From contig JAITCP010000186.1 in the NCBI GenBank assembly GCA_031283025.1, positions 1-6,648 of the forward strand: DNA of 6,648 nt, in the 5' to 3' direction. Below the pieces are notes generated by a model. That model saw only the letters and a program-made list of their open reading frames with translations. It had not been told where the DNA came from and made no database searches. The DNA comes from Spirochaetaceae bacterium. GTDB lineage: Bacteria > Spirochaetota > Spirochaetia > Treponematales > Breznakiellaceae. Of the stretch, positions 1-5,554 are shown piece after piece. Made by a program: the position numbers and the translations under genes. Positions within the stretch are counted from its first letter, which is position 1, and every line of letters starts with the position of its first letter.

Positions 1-282
1 ATAAACCGTCGCGTAAAGTTTCCCTTTTCATTCCACCATTTTATTATTGGTTTCTTGGAAAAAAGAAAGAAAAAACGTTGTTCTTACTTGACAGAGAGGC
101 ACATCATATCAGAGGTTCCCTGATGTTTTTCCAGGTTTTACGCAAAGGCAGAAAGCAAGCGTAATGAACGGCATTGGGATAAGGCGTATAATTGAAAAAG
201 ATGATCCTCCAATGCTTGTTCCCAGTCCGGCATCAAAGGTGGACCTTCTTAGCCGTGTTATGGCAAAAAAACCTTCTCATCC
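1..282. other. Left-edge stretch without a recognised gene
   Basis: I see no gene I can support here. Two plus-strand frames are open from the left edge, one to a TGA at 121-123 and one to a TAA at 162-164, so the tail of an off-window gene is possible. Neither short translation looks like a known family. A weak hairpin, ATCAG(A)GG-TT-CC-CTGAT at 108-124, is followed by GTTTTT and could be a feeble plus-strand terminator. A TTGACA at 88-93 has no acceptable -10 at 16-18 bp. On the minus strand, downstream of the acyltransferase stop, there is a T-run (plus-strand A-run near 265-271) but no hairpin in front of it, so I call no terminator for that gene. Confidence 0.4.
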
Positions 283-1170
283 CTACTCCCCCGCAAGCAT
301 TTTTTGCCGTTCGATTTCTGCGCTGTTATGCAGGTTTTCCAGCTCTTCCATGATGGTATCCGCTACAGCCTGCTTTTTGTCCTCCACTCCGGCCTCTTCT
401 GCCCTTGCCCGGACTTCATCCCGGAATGTAGTACAGTTTATGACTTTCCCCACAGTAACGCGCACTAAATCCTGGTGTACCGTATCATCCAGCATATCGC
501 CGGGGTTGACTCGAAGAACCTCGCCGTTTAGCGCCACAAAACACATATAATCAAACATCCGCAGATAGGAATCAATTTCACGCACGCCCCGCTTGGTAGA
601 CGGATCGCCGGGGCGGTAACGTGTACCGGCAGGAAAGACAAGTACCATTCCGCCCTTGTTTTTAATGCGGATAAGGGCGTGGGTAGCGGCACGGTTAATC
701 GCAGCGCTGCGGAGCAGTTCTTCCTTGTCCTTTTCCGGATCAAGCCCCTGAAGGGAACGGCTGGGATAAATCACAATCCGGGTATAGGCGCTGGCAAAGG
801 CCGCAATAACGGGATTATCTTCCGTCAGCTTCTTTCCCGCAATGGCTACCAGCGTATCGGCAATGGGGGCGCCCCCGTCTTCTTTGCGGAGTAAACTGTC
901 AAAAAGGGAAAGGTCCAGGTTGCTGTAATGTTCCAGCAGCAAGAGGCAGGGGCGGCCTTCTTTGAACAGCCGGTACAGTTCCCTAATATTTTCCATGCCG
1001 TTGATTCCCGAACCGGGAAGAGCCACGTGATCTATAATCTTATCCAGAATAGGGCGAATTTCACTGTTTCCCGGCTGATATACATTATTTTCAGTAACGG
1101 TAAGGTCAGCCTTTGACTTGCCAATAACTATCTTTATAAGGTCTCCAAAAGCGGTGCTAAGCGTTTCCAT
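283..1170 (-). CDS. PlsC/LPLAT-family glycerophospholipid acyltransferase
   Basis: A 295-residue protein of the glycerol-phosphate/lysophosphatidate acyltransferase superfamily, which transfers an acyl group onto glycerol-3-phosphate or lysophosphatidate at the inner membrane face. Visible motifs are the catalytic H-x4-D as HYSNLD (residues 81-86), a motif-II-like stretch YTRIVIYPSR (129-138), motif III as FPAGTR (179-184) and a motif-IV-like FVALNGE (211-217). Motif III normally reads FPEGTR; the Glu is replaced by Ala (codon GCC). No transmembrane helix is evident, so the protein is probably peripheral. The ATG at 1170 was chosen over a TTG at 1173 because an extended -10 box lies 6 nt upstream of it; no Shine-Dalgarno sits at normal spacing. 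It is transcribed divergently from gpsA, whose product supplies glycerol-3-phosphate, which fits a role in phosphatidate synthesis. Family assignment is firm. Whether it acylates position 1 or 2 cannot be told from the sequence. Confidence 0.85.
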   Translation of the reverse strand: METLSTAFGDLIKIVIGKSKADLTVTENNVYQPGNSEIRPILDKIIDHVALPGSGINGMENIRELYRLFKEGRPCLLLLEHYSNLDLSLFDSLLRKEDGGAPIADTLVAIAGKKLTEDNPVIAAFASAYTRIVIYPSRSLQGLDPEKDKEELLRSAAINRAATHALIRIKNKGGMVLVFPAGTRYRPGDPSTKRGVREIDSYLRMFDYMCFVALNGEVLRVNPGDMLDDTVHQDLVRVTVGKVINCTTFRDEVRARAEEAGVEDKKQAVADTIMEELENLHNSAEIERQKMLAGE

Positions 1171-1176
1171 CAAGTG

Positions 1177-1205
1177 AGTATACCATACCCCCCACCCCTG
1201 TACAA
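1177..1205 (-). promoter_or_regulatory. Extended -10 promoter of the acyltransferase gene (leaderless)
   Basis: Read on the minus strand, TTGTAC (1205-1200) is followed by a 17-bp spacer and TATACT (1182-1177), with TG one base upstream of the -10 (TGGTATACT). The A of the ATG at 1170 is the seventh base after the -10, the normal position for transcription start, so the mRNA should begin at or next to the start codon. Confidence 0.6.
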
Positions 1206-1229
1206 TACAGACAGGTAATGTGTTATACT
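1199..1229 (+). promoter_or_regulatory. Extended -10 promoter of gpsA (leaderless)
   Basis: TATACT at 1224-1229 is preceded by TGT (1221-1223), giving an extended -10. The best -35 candidate is TGTACA at 1199-1204 with a long 19-bp spacer, so recognition probably rests on the extended -10. The A of the gpsA ATG at 1236 is the seventh base after the box, as on the opposite strand, and no Shine-Dalgarno intervenes. The palindromic TGTACA overlaps the -35 of the divergent acyltransferase promoter, so the two promoters share DNA. Confidence 0.55.
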
Positions 1230-1235
1230 CCCCTT

Positions 1236-2300
1236 ATGCGATCTACAGTTGCGGTCATAGGAGCGGGCGCTTGGGGAACCACGGTAGCCAAGGTCATTGC
1301 CGATAAGGGCCATGACGTAGTTTTATGGTGCTTTGAAAAGGAAACTGCCGATGAGATAAACACCCGGCACATAAACGGGAAATTTTTGCCGGGAATCCCG
1401 CTCCCTGAGGGGCTCCGGGCGCTGACCAACCTGGATGAAGCGGCATCCGGCAGGGAAGTCCTTATACTGGCGGTGCCGTCGCTCTTTTTATTGACTACAG
1501 TTAAGCAGCTTTTGTCAGTGCCGTCAATACGGGAAGGGCAGACCGCCATCGCGGTAATCACCAAGGGTTTTCTGGAAACGCCCAACGGGCCCACGCTTAT
1601 TCTGGACACACTGGAAGATTACCTGCCCGGCTTCTACCGGAAATCGCTCGCATACATTGCCGGGCCCAGCCATGCGGAAGAAGTTGCCCGCGGCAAAATC
1701 ACCGGACTCATTTCCGCCAGCCAGAATCCGAAAAACGCCATGCGGTTCAGATACCTGTTAAAGAGCAGCCGTCTTCTGGTTTTTGCCTCCCTGGATGTCC
1801 GGGGAGTGCAGGTTGCGGCGGCAGTTAAAAACGTAATCGCCATTGCATTTGGGATCATGGATGCGTTAAAAACAGACTCAGGCGATACGGAAGAAATGTT
1901 CGGAGACAACACTGAATCGCTGCTTTTGGCGGCAGGCCTTAACGAAATACAAATCCTGGGTATGGCAATGGGCGCTACCCACCGTGAAACTTTTTCTTCC
2001 ATTTCCGGGGTGGGCGATCTGGACGTAACCTGCCGCTCCATGTTAGGCAGAAACCGCCGTTTTGGACGGGAGATCGTTGAAAAAAACATTCTGGAGCCGT
2101 TCAAGAATCTGGACGATTTACTTGCCCGTATCGGAGAAATCGGATATATGCCGGAAGGAACGGCGGCGGCCAAGTATGTGCGGATACTTGCGGATAAACA
2201 CCGGTTAAGAATGCCCATTTCAACCGGCTTGTACCAAATACTAAACCGGGAAATTAAACCGATGGAATTCCTGCGGAATTTTCTGAAATCCATGGAATAG
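1236..2300 (+). CDS. gpsA: NAD(P)-dependent glycerol-3-phosphate dehydrogenase
   Basis: A 354-residue cytoplasmic enzyme that reduces dihydroxyacetone phosphate to sn-glycerol-3-phosphate, the backbone of membrane phospholipids. The N-terminal Rossmann fold starts at once with VIGAGAWG (7-14). Then come the conserved TKG around Lys110, GPSHAEE (143-149), the catalytic Lys in AAAVKNVIAIAFG (Lys198), GDNTES (223-228), SGVGDLDVTC (257-266) and GRNRRFG (271-277), whose Arg-Asn binds substrate phosphate in the family. Length matches bacterial GpsA, which usually has about 330-350 residues. Where many bacterial enzymes read TRGL, this one has AAGL (232-235). An upstream in-frame ATG at 1218 would add six residues in front of the Rossmann strand and would lie upstream of the -10 box, so the ATG at 1236 was chosen. 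It probably forms a transcription unit with ffh, 42 bp downstream, and is divergent from the acyltransferase that may use its product. Confidence 0.96.
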   Translation: MRSTVAVIGAGAWGTTVAKVIADKGHDVVLWCFEKETADEINTRHINGKFLPGIPLPEGLRALTNLDEAASGREVLILAVPSLFLLTTVKQLLSVPSIREGQTAIAVITKGFLETPNGPTLILDTLEDYLPGFYRKSLAYIAGPSHAEEVARGKITGLISASQNPKNAMRFRYLLKSSRLLVFASLDVRGVQVAAAVKNVIAIAFGIMDALKTDSGDTEEMFGDNTESLLLAAGLNEIQILGMAMGATHRETFSSISGVGDLDVTCRSMLGRNRRFGREIVEKNILEPFKNLDDLLARIGEIGYMPEGTAAAKYVRILADKHRLRMPISTGLYQILNREIKPMEFLRNFLKSME

Positions 2301-2330
2301 ACTTCCGCTAAACGCTATTTTAGATGAAAC

Positions 2331-2334
2331 GAGG
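2331..2334 (+). promoter_or_regulatory. Ribosome binding site deciding the ffh start
   Basis: GAGG at 2331-2334 lies 8 nt before the ATG at 2343. This favours that ATG over the TTG at 2340, where spacing would be 5 nt and the codon poorer. It contrasts with gpsA just upstream, which has no such site. Confidence 0.7.
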
Positions 2335-2342
2335 ATTTATTG

Positions 2343-3689
2343 ATGCTGGACAAACTAACCCAAAAATTTTCTGACGCTTTTCGTTTTATTGCCGGAAAAT
2401 CGGTCATTACAGAAAAAAATATTGACGATACGGTAGAAGCAATCAAAATGGCCCTGCTGGAGGCGGATGTAAACCTTAGGGTAGTCCGGCGTTTTGTCAA
2501 TTCCACCATAGAAGAAGCCAAAGGGGAAAGGGTGCTCCGTTCGGTGGACCCGGGCCAGCAGTTTGTCAAAATCGTCCACGATAAACTTGTGTCATTTTTG
2601 GGAGGAAACGGCGAGGGGCTTAAACTAAAGGGGCCGGACACCCTTTCCACCGTGCTGATGCTGGGCTTGCAAGGTTCGGGGAAAACAACCAGTTCCGCAA
2701 AACTTGCCCTGCGGCTCAAAAAAGAAGGCCGGAAGCCCCTTTTAGCGGCCTGCGATCTTGTAAGGCCAGCCGCGGTAGAACAGCTTACTGTCCTGGGCTC
2801 TCAGATCAATGTGCCGGTTTACAGGGAAGAAGGGGCCAAAGATCCGGTGGCCGTTTACAAGGGCGCCCTGGCCCTGGCCAGGAAAAATCTTTACGATACG
2901 CTGATAATCGACACCACAGGCCGCCTCCAGATCGACGAACCGATGATGGAGGAACTAAAGCGCCTGAAGGATGCGGCAAAACCCGACGAACTGCTCCTTG
3001 TTGCGGATTCCATGACAGGACAATCCGCTGTGGATATTGCCAAAACCTTCGACGAAAAAATTGGCATTACCGGAGTAGTGCTGACCAAGTTTGATTCCGA
3101 CACCCGCGGCGGGGCGGCCCTGTCCCTCAAGACCGTTACCGGCAAGGCCCTTAAATTTGTGGGAACCGGGGAAAAGAGCGAAGATTTTGAGCCCTTTCAC
3201 CCCGACCGGATCGCCGGACGCATTCTGGGCATGGGGGACGTGGTCAGCCTGGTAGAAAAAGCCCAGGAAGTAATTGATCAGGAAGATGCCCTGAAACTCC
3301 AAAAAAAAATAGAGAAGGAAACCCTTACCCTGGATGACTGGCTGGAGCAGATACGGGCGGTAAAAAAGATGGGGTCGATTCAAAAAATGCTGGAAATGAT
3401 CCCCGGCATGGCGGGGCAAATCGATGAAGATACGATCAATAAAGAAGACCTAAAGCATCAGGAGGCGATACTTTCTTCCATGACCCGCAAGGAACGGGCC
3501 AACTACCTTATTATCGGGCCGTCCCGGAGAAGCCGCATTGCCAGGGGTTCCGGCACTTCCGTAGCGGAGGTAGGCCGGCTGATCAAAAAATTTGAAAAAA
3601 TGCGTACCATGATGAAGAAAATGTCCAAAATGGGAGCAAAAAATCCCGCTGCGATGCAGCAGATGATGGGCGGTATGTATCCACGCTAA
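2343..3689 (+). CDS. ffh: Signal recognition particle protein Ffh (SRP54 GTPase)
   Basis: A 448-residue SRP54 homologue that binds signal sequences emerging from the ribosome together with 4.5S/SRP RNA, and docks with FtsY to deliver membrane proteins to the Sec translocon. Domain order is canonical. The N domain (about 1-95) carries ALLEADVN (37-44). The G domain holds the P-loop GLQGSGKTT (108-116), DLVRPAAVEQL (138-148), DTTGR (190-194), TKFD (248-251) and GTGEK (274-278). The M domain follows after GRILGMGD, with a methionine-rich finger segment (about 343-357), the SRP-RNA-binding SRRSRIARGSG (394-404) and a Met/Lys-rich tail (about 419-445). The usual VNxL after the RNA-binding motif reads VGRL. 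Length is typical. No rpsP-rimM-trmD cluster follows, and no clear terminator separates it from the next gene, although a new promoter lies there. The SRP RNA gene is not in this window. Confidence 0.98.
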   Translation: MLDKLTQKFSDAFRFIAGKSVITEKNIDDTVEAIKMALLEADVNLRVVRRFVNSTIEEAKGERVLRSVDPGQQFVKIVHDKLVSFLGGNGEGLKLKGPDTLSTVLMLGLQGSGKTTSSAKLALRLKKEGRKPLLAACDLVRPAAVEQLTVLGSQINVPVYREEGAKDPVAVYKGALALARKNLYDTLIIDTTGRLQIDEPMMEELKRLKDAAKPDELLLVADSMTGQSAVDIAKTFDEKIGITGVVLTKFDSDTRGGAALSLKTVTGKALKFVGTGEKSEDFEPFHPDRIAGRILGMGDVVSLVEKAQEVIDQEDALKLQKKIEKETLTLDDWLEQIRAVKKMGSIQKMLEMIPGMAGQIDEDTINKEDLKHQEAILSSMTRKERANYLIIGPSRRSRIARGSGTSVAEVGRLIKKFEKMRTMMKKMSKMGAKNPAAMQQMMGGMYPR

Positions 3690-3728
3690 GCCTGGAAGGC
3701 ATTTCCCAAAACGGGATTTTCGTGCGTG

Positions 3729-3771
3729 TTGCAAATTGGCTTATAATTCGTATACTTACAATAAAGAGGAG
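3729..3771 (+). promoter_or_regulatory. Promoter and ribosome binding site of the secreted beta-rich protein gene
   Basis: TTGCAA (3729-3734), a 16-bp spacer and TATACT (3751-3756) make a plausible promoter. A perfect TATAAT at 3742-3747 is an alternative -10, but its -35 position (TTCGTG) is poor. GAGGAG at 3766-3771 lies 9 nt before the ATG at 3781 and only 2 nt before an out-of-frame ATG at 3774. An in-frame TTG at 3736 falls within the promoter and is not used. Confidence 0.55.
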
Positions 3772-3780
3772 TCATGTACC

Positions 3781-4776
3781 ATGAACACCAAAATCAAGAT
3801 TTTTATGCTTGTTCTGATTTTTGCGGTTTCCTTCTCCGCTATAGCGGAAGATCCTCCGAGCCTTACAGAGCTACAAAAAAGTGTAGCAGATTTTTCCGAA
3901 GGGCTGGCCAAAACACTGCCTTTTAATTCATCGCTGGGACTAAACTGGGCAGATGCCTATATAGGCAAGTTTTTACCCAGTTCGCCGCCCCATTTTGGTG
4001 TTGGGGGATCATTCGGCGTTACTACCATGGACACTCCGGCGATGAAAACCCTGGCGAGTTTTCTAGGTGGTAAGCTTCCCTTAAACATAGACAAACTGCC
4101 GCTTCCTGCCTACACAGTAGAAGTACGGGTGGGGGGAGTTTTCCTTCCCTTTGATGCAGGTTTTAAATTCGGTTACCTGCCCTCGACAGAGATCTTTGGA
4201 ATAGGGACTAATTACCTTCTGGTTGGCGGAGATATACGTTATGCCCTTCTGGACAAGCCGGTACTCCCCAAAATCTCTGTAGGTGTAGGGTTTAATTACC
4301 TGCAAGGCGGTATAAGCGCAAAAATGGGCTCGGACACGACATTTGCCTATGGAGGCCCTTCAATAACTCTGAAAAGCCCCAAGACGGAATTTAACTGGGC
4401 AACTAAATCCCTGGACTTTAAGGCCCAAATTTCCAAATCCTTTTTGATTATAACACCCTATCTGGGGCTTGGGGTGAGCTATGCTTGGTCAGAAGCGGGC
4501 TATTCGGTAAAGGCAAGTATCGAAGATGAATACAACGAGCTTATTGGGCCATCAGAAATTGCGGCAATTAATGATTACCTCAGGAGTCAAGGTGTGGATA
4601 CCATTGATGTTGATAAAAACGGGGCATCTTCAATAATTAATAGCAGCAGTTTTAACTTGAGGGCTTTTGGCGGCATTTCCTTGAACATTGTGGTATTCAA
4701 GATCGATCTTACCGTGCTTTACAGCATCCTGGATAACAATTACGGGGGCAGCGTGGGGCTCAGGTTCCAATTATAG
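3781..4776 (+). CDS. Secreted beta-rich protein, probable outer-membrane beta-barrel
   Basis: I do not recognise the exact family. The 331-residue product starts with a clear signal peptide: Lys at 4 and 6, a hydrophobic core at about 7-20 and a likely signal peptidase I cut after Ala-Ile-Ala (20-22). There is no lipobox Cys. The mature protein has no hydrophobic helix. It shows many short alternating strands with Gly and aromatics, for example HFGVGGSFGV (71-80), YTVEVRVGGVFLPFDAGFKF (111-130), PKISVGVGFNYL (163-174), TPYLGLGVSYAW (225-236), and a final GGSVGLRFQL (322-331). This pattern suits an outer-membrane barrel. The last residue is Leu, not the usual Phe or Trp. Residues about 247-287 form a polar, partly helical insert, possibly a surface loop, containing DVDKNG (276-281), which resembles a calcium-binding loop. 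It follows ffh but has its own promoter and ribosome binding site. Export is well supported; barrel structure is inferred; function is unknown. Confidence 0.85.
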   Translation: MNTKIKIFMLVLIFAVSFSAIAEDPPSLTELQKSVADFSEGLAKTLPFNSSLGLNWADAYIGKFLPSSPPHFGVGGSFGVTTMDTPAMKTLASFLGGKLPLNIDKLPLPAYTVEVRVGGVFLPFDAGFKFGYLPSTEIFGIGTNYLLVGGDIRYALLDKPVLPKISVGVGFNYLQGGISAKMGSDTTFAYGGPSITLKSPKTEFNWATKSLDFKAQISKSFLIITPYLGLGVSYAWSEAGYSVKASIEDEYNELIGPSEIAAINDYLRSQGVDTIDVDKNGASSIINSSSFNLRAFGGISLNIVVFKIDLTVLYSILDNNYGGSVGLRFQL

Positions 4777-4794
4777 GGATCGTCTTTTTTTTAA

Positions 4795-4939
4795 CCACGG
4801 AGTACCCACGGAGGGCACGGAGTTTCACAGAGAAAAAGCAAAAATCGTCTTAAAAACTCCGTATTTCTTCACGGTATCCTCTTGTCTTCCACTTTTCTTC
4901 CTCCGTGATATTCCGTGCATAACTCTGCGTACTTCGCGG
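4795..4939. repeat. Imperfect inverted repeat of degenerate CACGGAG units
   Basis: The left arm carries four octamers close to CCACGGAG at 4795-4802, 4806-4813, 4815-4822 and 4825-4832, spaced 9-11 bp. The right arm carries their complements at 4901-4908, 4911-4918, 4923-4930 and 4932-4939, spaced 9-12 bp. A further CTCCGTAT lies at 4857-4864, and TTCGTGG near 4985 may be an outlying remnant. The two arms could fold into a long imperfect hairpin. No credible reading frame runs through it. It fills most of the 315-bp gap between the beta-rich protein gene and the padR promoter. A miniature mobile element or a structured dispersed repeat are both possible. Confidence 0.7.
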
Positions 4940-5008
4940 TAAATAAGGCAGCTTTTCAAAAAACTCTATATTTTTCTGTTAAATTCGTGGTTTTTTTACA
5001 AAATATAC

Positions 5009-5037
5009 TTGACAGTCGTAGTAATATGATATATATT
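5009..5037 (+). promoter_or_regulatory. Near-consensus sigma-70 promoter of the padR operon
   Basis: TTGACA (5009-5014), a 17-bp spacer and TATATT (5032-5037) match the housekeeping promoter at 11 of 12 positions. Transcription should start near 5043-5045, leaving a leader of just under 50 nt before the padR ATG. This is the strongest promoter in the window. Confidence 0.75.
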
Positions 5038-5038
5038 A
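5022..5038. promoter_or_regulatory. Candidate operator dyad over the padR -10 box
   Basis: TAATAT-N5-ATATTA is a perfect 6-bp dyad that covers the -10 element of the padR promoter. PadR-family proteins bind dyads as dimers and often repress their own operons, so this is the natural candidate site. The AT-rich composition means a chance palindrome cannot be ruled out. Confidence 0.4.
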
Positions 5039-5077
5039 TTATTTGAAGACGGATAATACCGACAAACAAACTAGTAC

Positions 5078-5083
5078 AGGAGG
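5078..5083 (+). promoter_or_regulatory. Strong ribosome binding site fixing the padR start
   Basis: AGGAGG with 8 nt to the ATG at 5092 is a consensus Shine-Dalgarno. It matters because it supports the long form of the protein with its unusual N-terminal extension; the reading frame has no other ATG before residue 122. Confidence 0.85.
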
Positions 5084-5091
5084 CACAGATA

Positions 5092-5553
5092 ATGGAACAA
5101 AAAAACCGGGAGCGGGTCGGCAAAGAAGCTCCGGACAAAGCCGTGGACGAGGATTCCGGCGGGAAATCCGCAGAAAACGGCGGAAAGCTGTCGTCAGACC
5201 TGCTCCGGGGCCATACGGAGACAATCGTACTGGGGATTCTGCACCGAGGCGATGCCTACGGTTTTGAAATCTACAACACGATTCTGGAACGTACCGGGGA
5301 ACAGTACGAACTAAAGGAAACCACCCTGTATTCCAGTTATAAACGGCTGGAAAGCGGGGGATGCATTAGCTCCTATTGGGGTGATGAAACCCAGGGGGCC
5401 CGGAGGCGCTACTACCGGCTGACAGACAAGGGCCGGGAAACCTACCGGCAAAACATGAAAGACTGGGAGTTTACCCGGCACATTTTGAACGATCTCATGC
5501 GGATCGGCATTACCGAATCTACCGGCACGATCAAATCTGCCGAAAGGAGCTAA
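5092..5553 (+). CDS. PadR-family transcriptional regulator
   Basis: A 153-residue DNA-binding protein. Residues about 35-125 form the PadR winged helix: SDLLRGHTETIVLGIL (35-50), the hallmark DAYGFEI (54-60), the recognition-helix region ETTLYSSYKRLESGG (76-90), the wing with RRRYYRLTDKG (104-114), and a short C-terminal helical part from about 115 onward for dimer contacts. The first 34 residues are a hydrophilic, low-complexity extension rich in Lys, Glu, Asp and Gly, which most PadR proteins lack. The start is fixed by a consensus ribosome binding site. The gene is first in an operon with a permease-prefix membrane protein starting 1 nt after its stop, a pairing common for PadR proteins. 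It probably represses this operon through the dyad over the -10 box. The ligand or signal is unknown. Confidence 0.93.
   Translation: MEQKNRERVGKEAPDKAVDEDSGGKSAENGGKLSSDLLRGHTETIVLGILHRGDAYGFEIYNTILERTGEQYELKETTLYSSYKRLESGGCISSYWGDETQGARRRYYRLTDKGRETYRQNMKDWEFTRHILNDLMRIGITESTGTIKSAERS
5544..5549 (+). promoter_or_regulatory. Ribosome binding site inside the padR 3' end
   Basis: AAGGAG lies within the last padR codons, 5 nt before the ATG at 5555. With only 1 nt between the padR stop and the next start, the two genes are probably translationally coupled. Confidence 0.8.
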
Positions 5554-5554
5554 C

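Noticed and set aside
187..192. Perfect TATAAT on the plus strand
   Set aside because: No -35-like hexamer at 16-18 bp and no plus-strand gene downstream to drive.
138..233. A 31-codon minus-strand reading frame starting MPDWEQALEDH
   Set aside because: Only a weak purine stretch about 10 nt upstream, no family resemblance, and its length is expected by chance. Kept only as a note.
164..550. Plus-strand 128-codon frame overlapping the acyltransferase 3' end
   Set aside because: Most of it lies antisense to a clearly real gene and its protein is Ser-rich with no domain, as expected of a shadow frame.
1218..1235. Upstream in-frame ATG as the gpsA start
   Set aside because: It lies upstream of the -10 box, has no ribosome binding site, and would add six residues before the Rossmann strand.
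3693..3720. Possible terminator after ffh (TCCC-AAAAC-GGGA followed by TTTT)
   Set aside because: The stem is only 4 bp and competes with another 4-bp pairing (GGAA/TTCC); too weak to call.
4795..4939. CRISPR array
   Set aside because: The units are 8 bp, degenerate, about 10 bp apart and inverted between arms, with no unique spacers of CRISPR length.
4688..4942. Plus-strand frame running through the end of the beta-rich protein gene and the repeat
   Set aside because: No ribosome binding site, it overlaps a supported gene out of frame, and its second half is repeat sequence.
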